From assembly GCA_039714495.1 (NCBI GenBank), contig JBDLJD010000235.1, forward strand, positions 1-5,309: a stretch of 5,309 bases of DNA, given 5' to 3'. This document shows positions 1 through 5,309 of this stretch, in pieces. Within the stretch, counting starts at the first letter, position 1, and every line of letters begins with the position of its first letter. Made by a program: the position numbers and the translations under genes. This DNA comes from JAJDNW01 sp039714495 (GTDB lineage: Bacteria; Desulfobacterota; Desulfobacteria; Desulfobacterales; B30-G6). Below the pieces are notes generated by a model, which was given only the letters and a program-made list of their open reading frames with translations, was not told the origin of the DNA and made no database searches.

Positions 1-58
1 GCTGCTAAATGTGCTTGCCCTTCAAGTGGTACGAAAATATCGAGAACAGTATGAATAA
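1..58 (+). CDS. pstC: Phosphate ABC transporter permease PstC, C-terminal end only (partial)
   Basis: The frame beginning at base 2 is open from the window edge to TAA at 56-58 and encodes LLNVLALQVVRKYREQYE. A hydrophobic run followed by a short basic, aromatic tail is what the end of the last membrane helix of PstC-type permeases looks like, and pstC is the expected gene just before pstA. The frame overlaps the chosen pstA start (51) by 8 bases, which suggests translational coupling. Two other frames also stop nearby (TAA at 6-8, TGA at 52-54), so with only 18 codons the choice of frame rests on the character of the peptide and on context. PstC would pair with PstA to form the phosphate channel in the inner membrane. 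Confidence 0.6.
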   Translation, partial: LLNVLALQVVRKYREQYE

Positions 59-1352
59 TACAGAAAATACAAGCCCGCTTAAAAAAACATCTGTCGTTCG
101 CACGATGGACATCGTCAACCAGGGGCTGAAAAAAAGATATGCCGCCGAACGGCGGTTCAAAAGACTGGGTTTTGCGGCCATTATCGCCAGTATGCTTTTT
201 TTGGCCTTGCTGTTTGTCAGCATTTCCAGCAACGGTTACATGGCCTTCTGGCAGACCTTCATGAAAATCGAGGTTTTTTTCGATCCCGAGCTCCTGCCGC
301 AGGACGCCCTGAGGACGGCCGACTATGGGGGTCTGGTAAAACAATCACTGCGCAACATGTTCCCGGATGCCAAGGGCCGGCGTGACAAACGTGCGCTCTA
401 TAAGCTCGTCAGCACCGGAGCCGCATTTCAATTGCGCGACATGGTACTGCAGAAGCCCGAGCTCATCGGCCAGAGCATAGAGGTGTGGGTACCGGCAGAC
501 GACGATGTTGACATGTTCATCAAGGGTCATTTTGACCGCAACCTGCCCGAAGACGAACGACGGCTCAAAGATAACCAGCTCACCTGGATCGACAGCTTGA
601 CCGCCCAAGAAAGCATCAAGAAAAAAATCAACACCACCTTTTTCACGGCCGGCGATTCTAGAGAACCCGAACTTGCCGGAATCCGCGGTGCGGTCATAGG
701 CTCATTTTACACCCTGGTGATTACGCTTCTACTATCATTTCCCATCGGTGTTGCCGCCGCAATCTATCTTGAGGAATTTGCACCACGCAATCGCTGGACA
801 GACCTGATCGAGGTCAATATCAACAACCTGGCGGCCGTCCCATCTATCGTGTTCGGCCTGCTTGGGTTGGCCGTGTTCCTCAACTTTTTCGGACTGCCTC
901 GATCGGCACCCCTTGTGGGGGGGCTCGTATTGACCCTGATGACCCTGCCGACCATCATCATCGCCAGCCGGGCAGCCATTTTATCGGTTCCACCGTCAAT
1001 TCGGGAGGCAGCCCTGGGCGTCGGAGCATCCAGGATGCAGGTGGTTGCCCATCATGTTCTTCCACTAGCGTTGCCCGGCATGCTCACCGGCACCATCATC
1101 GGCATGGCCCGTGCGCTTGGCGAGTCGGCCCCTCTGCTCATGATCGGTATGGTAGCCTTCATTGTAGATGTCCCGGGCGGCATTACAGACCCCGCCACTG
1201 TATTGCCGGTGCAGATATATCTTTGGGTGGACAGCCCTGAACGTGCCTTTGTTGAGCGGACATCTGCTGCCGTCATGGTTCTGCTGGCTTTTCTGGTCGC
1301 CATGAATGCAACGGCTGTTTTTTTAAGAAAACGTTTTGAGAGAAGATGGTAA
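51..1352 (+). CDS. pstA: Phosphate ABC transporter permease PstA, long form with DUF3333-like N-terminal region
   Basis: This is an inner-membrane permease subunit of the PstSCAB phosphate importer. From ATG 51 it is 433 residues, far longer than the roughly 300 of E. coli PstA. A first membrane segment lies near residues 40-60. Residues about 61-210 are a charged, mostly hydrophilic region resembling the DUF3333 extension known from many proteobacterial PstA proteins, and this region probably faces the periplasm. The transport core follows with hydrophobic segments near 215-240, 258-281, 288-311, 340-372 and 404-425. The EAA loop that contacts PstB is visible as REAALGVGASRMQVV with the downstream LPLALPG (about 318-343). 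An in-frame ATG at 9 would add 14 residues, but it has no room for a ribosome site after the stop at 6-8. ATG 51 has a weak GAGAA at 42-46 and overlaps the pstC end, so it is preferred. The gene ends 50 bases before pstS. Confidence 0.93.
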   Translation: MNNTENTSPLKKTSVVRTMDIVNQGLKKRYAAERRFKRLGFAAIIASMLFLALLFVSISSNGYMAFWQTFMKIEVFFDPELLPQDALRTADYGGLVKQSLRNMFPDAKGRRDKRALYKLVSTGAAFQLRDMVLQKPELIGQSIEVWVPADDDVDMFIKGHFDRNLPEDERRLKDNQLTWIDSLTAQESIKKKINTTFFTAGDSREPELAGIRGAVIGSFYTLVITLLLSFPIGVAAAIYLEEFAPRNRWTDLIEVNINNLAAVPSIVFGLLGLAVFLNFFGLPRSAPLVGGLVLTLMTLPTIIIASRAAILSVPPSIREAALGVGASRMQVVAHHVLPLALPGMLTGTIIGMARALGESAPLLMIGMVAFIVDVPGGITDPATVLPVQIYLWVDSPERAFVERTSAAVMVLLAFLVAMNATAVFLRKRFERRW

Positions 1353-1402
1353 ATCAATAAGATTTCAAAATATAAACACAATAAATAAAAGGAGAAATAA
1401 GA

Positions 1403-2458
1403 ATGTCTAAAAGAACTATCATCATCGTAACTGTCCTGATTTTTGGGACCATGGCCTTTTTTGCAGGTAACAGCATGGCTGCGGGTCGCGATTACATTAG
1501 CATCGTGGGGTCATCCACCGTATATCCCTTTGCTACGGTTGTCGCCGAACAGTTCGGTAAAACCACAAGCTACAAAACGCCCAAAATCGAATCTACGGGT
1601 TCAGGCGGTGGCTTTAAGCTGTTTTGTGCCGGCGTGGGTGTCGAACATCCGGACATCACCAATGCTTCCCGAGCCATCAAAAAATCCGAGTATGACAAGT
1701 GTCAGGCCAACGGTGTTACCGATATCATCGAGGTTAAAATCGGTTACGACGGTATCGTGCTGGCCAACTCCAAAAAGACCGCGCCTTTCCAACTGAATCG
1801 CAAGGACATCTTCCTGGCCCTGGCCAAAGATGTACCCGACCCCAACGGTGGAAAGAAACTGGTGCCCAATCCTTACAAAACCTGGAAAGATGTTAATTCT
1901 TCGCTGCCTGCCCAAAACATAGAAGTCCTGGGCCCTCCGCCGACCTCAGGCACACGTGATGCATTCGTCGAACTGGCCATGGAGGGCGGTGCTAAGGAAT
2001 TTGATTTCATCAAGGCTATGAAAAAAACAAATAAAAACCAATACAAGGCTGTCTGTCACACCGTTCGTGAAGACGGTGCCTACATCGAAGCCGGTGAAAA
2101 TGACAACCTCATCGTTCAGAAACTCGAAGCTAATCCCGGTGCCATTGGCATATTCGGATTCAGCTTCCTCGACCAAAACACCGACAAGATCCAGGGTTCT
2201 TTTGTAGACGGTGTCCAACCGACCTTTGAAGCCATTGCTGACGGTCAGTATCCGGTCTCGCGCCCGCTGTTCTTTTATGTTAAAAAAGCCCATGCTGATG
2301 CTATACCGGGTGTGAATCAATACCTGGAGGAATTCACCAGCGAAAGGGCTTGGGGCGAAGAAGGCTACCTCAGTGAAAAAGGCATGATCCCCATGCCAGA
2401 TGCGGAGCGCAAGGAATTCCGCAGCAATGTAAAAAATTTGAAACCACTCAAAAAATAA
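1403..2458 (+). CDS. pstS: Periplasmic phosphate-binding protein PstS
   Basis: This is the substrate-binding protein that captures inorganic phosphate and delivers it to the PstCA channel. It has 351 residues. A signal peptide (basic start, hydrophobic run 6-21) probably ends after SMA at residue 26. No convincing lipobox is seen, so a soluble periplasmic protein is expected. Family signatures include GSSTVYPF (36-43), STGSGGG (64-70), DITNASRAI (84-92), GYDG (114-117), TSGTRDAF (181-188) and GAIGIFGFSF (246-255). The first, second, third and fifth supply phosphate-contacting serine, threonine, aspartate and arginine residues in this family. Three cysteines (75, 100, 218) remain in the mature protein. 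The start at 1403 has a strong GGAG (1391-1394) eight bases upstream, much better than those of pstA and pstB, consistent with high production. It lies between pstA and pstB instead of heading the operon. Confidence 0.95.
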   Translation: MSKRTIIIVTVLIFGTMAFFAGNSMAAGRDYISIVGSSTVYPFATVVAEQFGKTTSYKTPKIESTGSGGGFKLFCAGVGVEHPDITNASRAIKKSEYDKCQANGVTDIIEVKIGYDGIVLANSKKTAPFQLNRKDIFLALAKDVPDPNGGKKLVPNPYKTWKDVNSSLPAQNIEVLGPPPTSGTRDAFVELAMEGGAKEFDFIKAMKKTNKNQYKAVCHTVREDGAYIEAGENDNLIVQKLEANPGAIGIFGFSFLDQNTDKIQGSFVDGVQPTFEAIADGQYPVSRPLFFYVKKAHADAIPGVNQYLEEFTSERAWGEEGYLSEKGMIPMPDAERKEFRSNVKNLKPLKK

Positions 2459-2476
2459 CCATATGCCGATTGAAAG

Positions 2477-2507
2477 TTCGGGGCCGGCTGAACTTATCCG
2501 GCTCGAA
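2477..2507 (+). other. Intercistronic GC-rich hairpin between pstS and pstB
   Basis: The core arms GCCGG (2483-2487) and CCGGC (2498-2502) pair perfectly around a 10-base loop. Pairing extends outward through a G-U and a G-C pair, then after one bulged G through C-G, T-A and T-A (2477-2479 with 2505-2507), giving about 10 pairs. No T-run follows, so it is not a standard intrinsic terminator. It lies 18 bases after the pstS stop and 25 bases before the preferred pstB start. A role in protecting the 3' end of pstS mRNA or in partial attenuation is an inference. Confidence 0.5.
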
Positions 2508-2532
2508 ACAAGTCAAGGACGGAATAGATCAC

Positions 2533-3423
2533 ATGCAAACAGGTGCCGTTGAAAATATTGTAGATGCGCAAGCAATTGACCCGAGGGTTAAAAAACTGGA
2601 GACGCTGCCCATAAAAAATCTGGTCAGCCGTGATAAACGTCATACCGTGGGGGAGATCCATGTGGACGATCCGCGCATGACCTGCCGGAATGTCGATGTC
2701 CACTATGGCGACAAACAAGCCATCAGGGACGTATCTCTAGATATCGGAAGGAATGAAGTCATTGCCATGATCGGGCCATCTGGCTGCGGCAAATCGACTT
2801 TTCTGCGTTGTCTCAACCGTATGAACGACACCATTGACAGCTGCCGTGTTAGTGGTGAAATCAAACTGGATGGTCAGGATATATACGATAAGAACATCGA
2901 TGTGGTCCCCCTGCGGGTTCAGGTGGGTATGGTATTCCAGAAACCCAACCCTTTTCCCAAATCCATCTACGACAACGTCGCCTATGGTCCGCGGATTCAT
3001 GGGCTGGCGCAAAGCAAGGCCGAGATGGATGACATCGTGGAAAGCTCCCTAAGGAGAACTGGCCTGTGGGAAGAAGTACACGATCGCCTGGATCAGCCCG
3101 GAACCGGGCTTTCCGGTGGACAACAGCAGCGTCTGTGCATCGCCCGAACCATTGCCGTCAACCCGGAAGTCATCCTTATGGACGAGCCCTGCTCCGCCCT
3201 GGACCCCATCGCCACGGCCATCATCGAAGACCTCATCCGCGAACTCCGCAAGCAATACACCATCGTTATCGTCACCCACTCAATGACCCAGGCTTCGCGT
3301 GTTTCCCAGCGTACCGCCTACTTCCACCTAGGAGATCTAATCGAAGTCGGCGCAACCCAACAGATCTTTACCCGCCCCCGACATCAACTAACAGAAGACT
3401 ACATCACCGGACGTTTTGGTTAA
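2533..3423 (+). CDS. pstB: Phosphate ABC transporter ATP-binding protein PstB
   Basis: This is the cytoplasmic ATPase that powers the PstSCA phosphate importer. From ATG 2533 it has 296 residues with a complete ABC motif set: Walker A GPSGCGKST (81-89), Q-loop in VFQKP (Q136), signature LSGGQQQ (193-199), Walker B VILMDEP (213-219, catalytic E218), D-loop SALD (221-224) and H-loop H249. The PstB-typical NPFPKSIYDN, EPCSALDP and terminal TEDYITGRFG are all present, so specificity for phosphate is clear. About 40-50 residues precede the ABC domain compared with E. coli PstB (257 residues), and their role is unknown. The same frame is open upstream to a TTG at 2470. That start lacks a good ribosome site and would place the 2477-2507 hairpin inside the gene, whereas ATG 2533 follows AAGGA (2515-2519) and GGAA (2521-2524). 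No phoU follows; the next 400 bases look non-coding. Confidence 0.95.
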   Translation: MQTGAVENIVDAQAIDPRVKKLETLPIKNLVSRDKRHTVGEIHVDDPRMTCRNVDVHYGDKQAIRDVSLDIGRNEVIAMIGPSGCGKSTFLRCLNRMNDTIDSCRVSGEIKLDGQDIYDKNIDVVPLRVQVGMVFQKPNPFPKSIYDNVAYGPRIHGLAQSKAEMDDIVESSLRRTGLWEEVHDRLDQPGTGLSGGQQQRLCIARTIAVNPEVILMDEPCSALDPIATAIIEDLIRELRKQYTIVIVTHSMTQASRVSQRTAYFHLGDLIEVGATQQIFTRPRHQLTEDYITGRFG

Positions 3424-3772
3424 TGTCATTTCAATAAAAACTAAGGATATTGAAGTGCAAAAAGTGCTGATTTTAAATTTGCCTATACCAGCCCCTTTAA
3501 CCGCCATGTGCTCTGTGCAGAAGATTACAGATGCAAATAGCAGACAGACAATCGATGGCGGGTATGTAGACTCGATTAAATTCATGGATTTCATGAAATT
3601 GGATGTTTTATGATTGAAGGTTTCATGCTGATATATTTAGAGAATATCAATATATTGTGGTGGGGTATTTTTCAATTTTAGTTCTTTTTGCGCTTGGATG
3701 TGTCTGCGCCCTACCCTATCGTTACATTTTTAATCAACCTACAAGCAGCGTACATATATTTGAAACTCCCTA
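3424..3772. other. AT-rich intergenic gap, no convincing gene
   Basis: This stretch between pstB and the arsR promoter has no recognisable gene, RNA or mobile element. It turns AT-rich after about 3570; for example, only 17 of the 60 bases in 3601-3660 are G or C. Two weak coding possibilities exist. A GTG at 3455 with AAGGA at 3443-3447 opens a 52-codon frame ending at 3613. A frame open from 3618 to TGA 3774-3776 encodes a hydrophobic stretch after GTG codons at 3657 and 3660. Perfect palindromes ATTTCATGAAAT (3588-3599) and CAATATATTG (3648-3657) are present, but neither has a T-run, so no terminator for the pst operon is evident. Lost genes or a recombination junction would explain the region, but that is inference. 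Confidence 0.5.
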
Positions 3773-3800
3773 TTGACACACGGTCAAATTATCTTATAAT
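3773..3800 (+). promoter_or_regulatory. Sigma-70-type promoter of the arsR-family gene
   Basis: TTGACA (3773-3778) and TATAAT (3795-3800) both match the sigma-70 consensus exactly and are separated by 16 bases. Transcription would start near 3807, leaving a short leader of about 20 bases before ATG 3828. Such a strong promoter is typical of one held down by a repressor, and the inverted repeat at 3791-3824 covers its -10 box. Confidence 0.85.
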
Positions 3801-3824
3801 TAGATAGTTGTCTAATTGTAAGAT
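3791..3824. promoter_or_regulatory. Probable ArsR-family operator (inverted repeat over the -10 box)
   Basis: The arms ATCTTATAATTAGA (3791-3804) and TCTAATTGTAAGAT (3811-3824) are reverse complements over 14 bases with a single mismatch, around a 6-base centre TAGTTG. The repeat covers the -10 hexamer, the likely transcription start and almost reaches the arsR-family start codon. A dimeric winged-helix repressor bound here would block its own transcription, as is common for this family. The inverted repeat is seen directly; the binding protein is inferred from position. Confidence 0.75.
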
Positions 3825-3827
3825 TCA

Positions 3828-4139
3828 ATGAAAGTAAGAAAAATGGATGCCAAAAAGCTGGCCAAAATTATGAAAGCACTCTCTAACGAAAATCGGTTGG
3901 CACTGTATCTGGAGATTGCAAAACATGAAGAATCAGATTTCGAAGAACCGGAGTGTACCATTAGCGATATCGTTAATATTTTCAAACTTAGTGCACCAAC
4001 GATCTCCCACCATCTAAAGGAGTTGGTAAACGCAAACCTCATAAGTACCGAAAGGAGGGGCAAGTACCTGGTAGCAAGGATCAATAAGGATACGTTGGCA
4101 GGTGTGAAGCGGGTATGGTCTCTAATAGAAGGAAAATAG
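3828..4139 (+). CDS. ArsR-family winged helix-turn-helix transcriptional regulator
   Basis: This is a small dimeric DNA-binding repressor of 103 residues, the usual length for ArsR/SmtB proteins. MKALSNENRLALYLEI (15-30) is the typical first conserved block. The helix-turn-helix runs through TISDIVNIFKLSAPTISHHLKELVNANLI (about 44-72) with recognition helix SAPTISHHLKEL, followed by the wing STERRGKYLVARIN (73-86). Only one cysteine (C43) is present, so the classic CxC arsenic/metal site of ArsR is absent and the signal sensed is unknown. An acidic loop (EESDFEEPE, 34-42) precedes the DNA-binding helices. The start is ambiguous: ATG 3828 and ATG 3843 (residue 6) are each preceded by GTAAGA, and neither has a strong ribosome site. 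The gene has its own promoter and operator, and a similar inverted repeat lies before the downstream hydrolase gene, suggesting autoregulation and control of that neighbour. Confidence 0.92.
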   Translation: MKVRKMDAKKLAKIMKALSNENRLALYLEIAKHEESDFEEPECTISDIVNIFKLSAPTISHHLKELVNANLISTERRGKYLVARINKDTLAGVKRVWSLIEGK

Positions 4140-4153
4140 CTTTCTCTTTTTTT
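4127..4153 (+). terminator. Possible weak intrinsic terminator after the arsR-family gene
   Basis: AGAAGG (4127-4132) can pair with CTTTCT (4140-4145), including one G-U pair, around a 7-base loop. It is followed by C and seven T residues (4147-4153). The hairpin overlaps the stop codon (4137-4139) and is short and AU-rich, so termination would be leaky and some read-through into the hydrolase gene is plausible. Confidence 0.35.
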
Positions 4154-4162
4154 GGGTAACAA

Positions 4163-4180
4163 TTTCGATACTTGTCGAAA
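4163..4180. promoter_or_regulatory. Probable second operator, upstream of the hydrolase gene
   Basis: TTTCGA (4163-4168) and TCGAAA (4175-4180) are perfect inverted repeats around TACTTG. The geometry (6-base centre) matches the arsR operator, and the middle ten bases GATACTTGTC differ from the arsR site's GATAGTTGTC at one position. The site lies two bases upstream of a TATAAT box, in the -35/-10 spacer, where a bound repressor would exclude RNA polymerase. The outer arms are shorter than in the arsR operator, so affinity may be lower. That the neighbouring ArsR-family protein binds here is inferred. Confidence 0.55.
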
Positions 4181-4182
4181 CG

Positions 4183-4188
4183 TATAAT
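4183..4188 (+). promoter_or_regulatory. Candidate -10 box of the hydrolase gene
   Basis: A perfect TATAAT lies 66 bases before the hydrolase start codon. The bases at -35 distance (around 4159-4166) do not resemble TTGACA and no extended -10 TG is present, so the promoter would be weak or dependent on an activator. Its position next to the 4163-4180 inverted repeat raises confidence that it is real. Confidence 0.45.
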
Positions 4189-4254
4189 TATATGGCGGAG
4201 GTTTGGAACGTCCGAAGTGTTCACGGCCGTCTTCTGGATGCCTGAGGAAAGTCG

Positions 4255-5309
4255 ATGAATTTGAAAAAAATACTGTTAATCGCTGTGGTGCTCGTCACAG
4301 TGGCAGGAGGTTTCGTAGCAATGAATAGTTGTACCTCTATTGGCAACAGAGCTACGGGCGCACATCTCGACGCGATGAAGGCGTCGCCCAACTGGCGTGA
4401 TGGCAAGTTTGTCAACCCGCTCAGCAGCATCGAACCTAAATTATTCGAGTCACTCTACAAGTGGATGCGCAGGGCCGATAATACCGTTCCCAAGACCCCG
4501 TTGCCCGTGGTGGAGCGCACTGCGAGTGACTTTGATGTTGCTCCAGCGGGTGGCTTGCGAATCACCTGGCTCGGGCACTCGACACTCTTAGTCGAAATTG
4601 ACGGCCACCGGATACTCATAGACCCGATGTGGAGCGTGCGCCCATCGCCCTACACATGGATAGGGCCTAAACGTTTCCATAAGATACCGCTTACCATCGA
4701 TGAACTACCCACCATTGATGCCGTGGTAGTTTCCCACGACCATTATGACCATCTCGATCACCGCTTCGTGCAGAAATTCGGCGAGAAAGCGCCTTTGTAC
4801 ATTGTGCCTCTCGGTGTTGGCGCCCATCTCGAGTATTGGGGTGTATCTCCCGACCGTATTATCGAGCGTGATTGGTGGGAAGAGGTCACGCTTGGCGGCC
4901 TCACGCTCATCGCCACTCCAGCAAGGCACTTTTCCGGGCGTTCCCTCGCCATGACTGACAAACAAAAGACCCTATGGTCCGGCTGGGTCATCGCCGGTCG
5001 CGAACATCGCATCTATTATAGTGGCGACACTGGTATGTTTCCCGGCTTTACAGACATTGGTGAGCGTCTTGGTCCTTTCGACGCGGTCCTCATCGAAATC
5101 GGAGCATACGATCAGCTGTGGGCTGATCTTCATATTGGCCCGGAACAAGCCATCCAAGCGCGTCTGGCCTTGGGTAGTGGTTTGTTCATTCCTGTGCATT
5201 GGGGAGCGTTTGAGCTTGCCATGCATGCGTGGACTGAGCCCGTGGAGCGTGTGCTCGCCGCTGCAGAAAAGGCGGGGGTACCAATCTCAGTGCCGAAACC
5301 AGGTGAGAG
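4255..5309 (+). CDS. Membrane-anchored or exported metallo-beta-lactamase-fold hydrolase, 3' end missing (partial)
   Basis: The frame from ATG 4255 stays open to the window edge (351 codons), preceded by GAGGAAA at 4244-4250. The start is firm because TGA at 4243-4245 closes the frame upstream. Residues 4-22 form a hydrophobic N-terminal segment followed by NSC (C26). This could be a signal anchor or a lipoprotein signal, although M-N-S-C is a poor lipobox. The rest matches the Lactamase_B_2 group that includes NAPE-phospholipase D and UlaG-like enzymes. It shows WLGHSTLLVEIDG, the metal motif SHDHYDHLD (H161, H163, D165, H166), H225 in TPARHFSGR, D258 in YYSGDTGMFPGF and H315 in PVHWGAF. All ligands for a two-metal site are therefore present and activity is expected; the substrate (phosphodiester, lactone or other) cannot be told. 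The C-terminal PKPGE suggests only a short tail is missing. It is more GC-rich than the preceding arsR-family gene. Confidence 0.9.
   Translation, partial: MNLKKILLIAVVLVTVAGGFVAMNSCTSIGNRATGAHLDAMKASPNWRDGKFVNPLSSIEPKLFESLYKWMRRADNTVPKTPLPVVERTASDFDVAPAGGLRITWLGHSTLLVEIDGHRILIDPMWSVRPSPYTWIGPKRFHKIPLTIDELPTIDAVVVSHDHYDHLDHRFVQKFGEKAPLYIVPLGVGAHLEYWGVSPDRIIERDWWEEVTLGGLTLIATPARHFSGRSLAMTDKQKTLWSGWVIAGREHRIYYSGDTGMFPGFTDIGERLGPFDAVLIEIGAYDQLWADLHIGPEQAIQARLALGSGLFIPVHWGAFELAMHAWTEPVERVLAAAEKAGVPISVPKPGE

Noticed and set aside
9..50. Upstream ATG at 9 as the pstA start
   Set aside because: It directly follows an in-frame TAA at 6-8, the bases just upstream show no ribosome site, and it would lengthen the overlap with pstC.
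1353..1402. TATAAA at 1371-1376 as a separate pstS promoter
   Set aside because: No -35-like hexamer lies at the right distance; the spacer is simply AT-rich and the gene is probably cotranscribed with pstA.
2470..2532. TTG 2470 as the pstB start
   Set aside because: It has a rare start codon and no ribosome site, and a stable hairpin would fall inside the coding region. ATG 2533 has good purine-rich upstream sequence.
3066..3437. Long + strand ORF inside pstB in another frame
   Set aside because: It is a shadow of pstB, rich in Arg/His/Pro as expected from out-of-frame reading. The opposite-strand ORFs across pstA, pstS and the hydrolase are shadows for the same reason.
4192..4245. 17-codon leader ORF (MAEVWNVRSVHGRLLDA) before the hydrolase gene
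   Set aside because: It has no ribosome site and begins at about the expected transcription start, so it is most likely chance.
3828..5309. An arsenic-resistance operon
   Set aside because: The regulator lacks the CxC site and no arsB, arsC or acr3-like gene is present; the neighbour is a metallo-beta-lactamase-fold hydrolase.
1..5309. CRISPR arrays, tRNA/rRNA genes, insertion sequences
   Set aside because: No regularly spaced repeats, tRNA cloverleaf, rRNA-like sequence, transposase or terminal inverted repeats were seen on either strand.

Overview
The window holds a high-affinity phosphate uptake (Pst) operon, cut at its upstream edge, followed by an unrelated-looking regulator/hydrolase pair cut at the downstream edge. 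Everything annotated lies on the + strand. The proteins suggest a Gram-negative, proteobacteria-like organism: PstS has a Sec signal peptide without a clear lipobox, and PstA is of the long type with a large extra N-terminal region (DUF3333-like). A Desulfobacterota/Desulfobacterales-type source would fit, but that is an inference from general resemblance and no marker gene here settles it.

Positions 1-3423 are the Pst block. It contains the last codons of a probable pstC (frame ending at 58), pstA (51-1352, overlapping pstC by 8 bases), pstS (1403-2458) and pstB (2533-3423). PstS would capture phosphate in the periplasm, PstC and PstA would form the membrane channel, and PstB would hydrolyse ATP. 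The order C-A-S-B is unusual because pstS is usually first. A GC-rich hairpin sits between pstS and pstB. No phoU follows pstB within the window.

Positions 3424-3790 form an AT-rich gap with no convincing gene. It may hold one or two tiny ORFs or gene remnants, and it ends in a near-consensus sigma-70 promoter.

Positions 3791-5309 hold a small ArsR-family winged-helix regulator (3828-4139) and an N-terminally anchored metallo-beta-lactamase-fold hydrolase (4255 to the window end, incomplete). The hydrolase ORF is open to the edge and has all the expected metal ligands. A long inverted repeat overlaps the arsR -10 box. A second inverted repeat just upstream of a TATAAT before the hydrolase gene shares its central ten bases except one (GATA-G/C-TTGTC). 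The simplest reading is that the ArsR protein represses both its own gene and the hydrolase gene. The ligand sensed and the hydrolase substrate cannot be read from the sequence.
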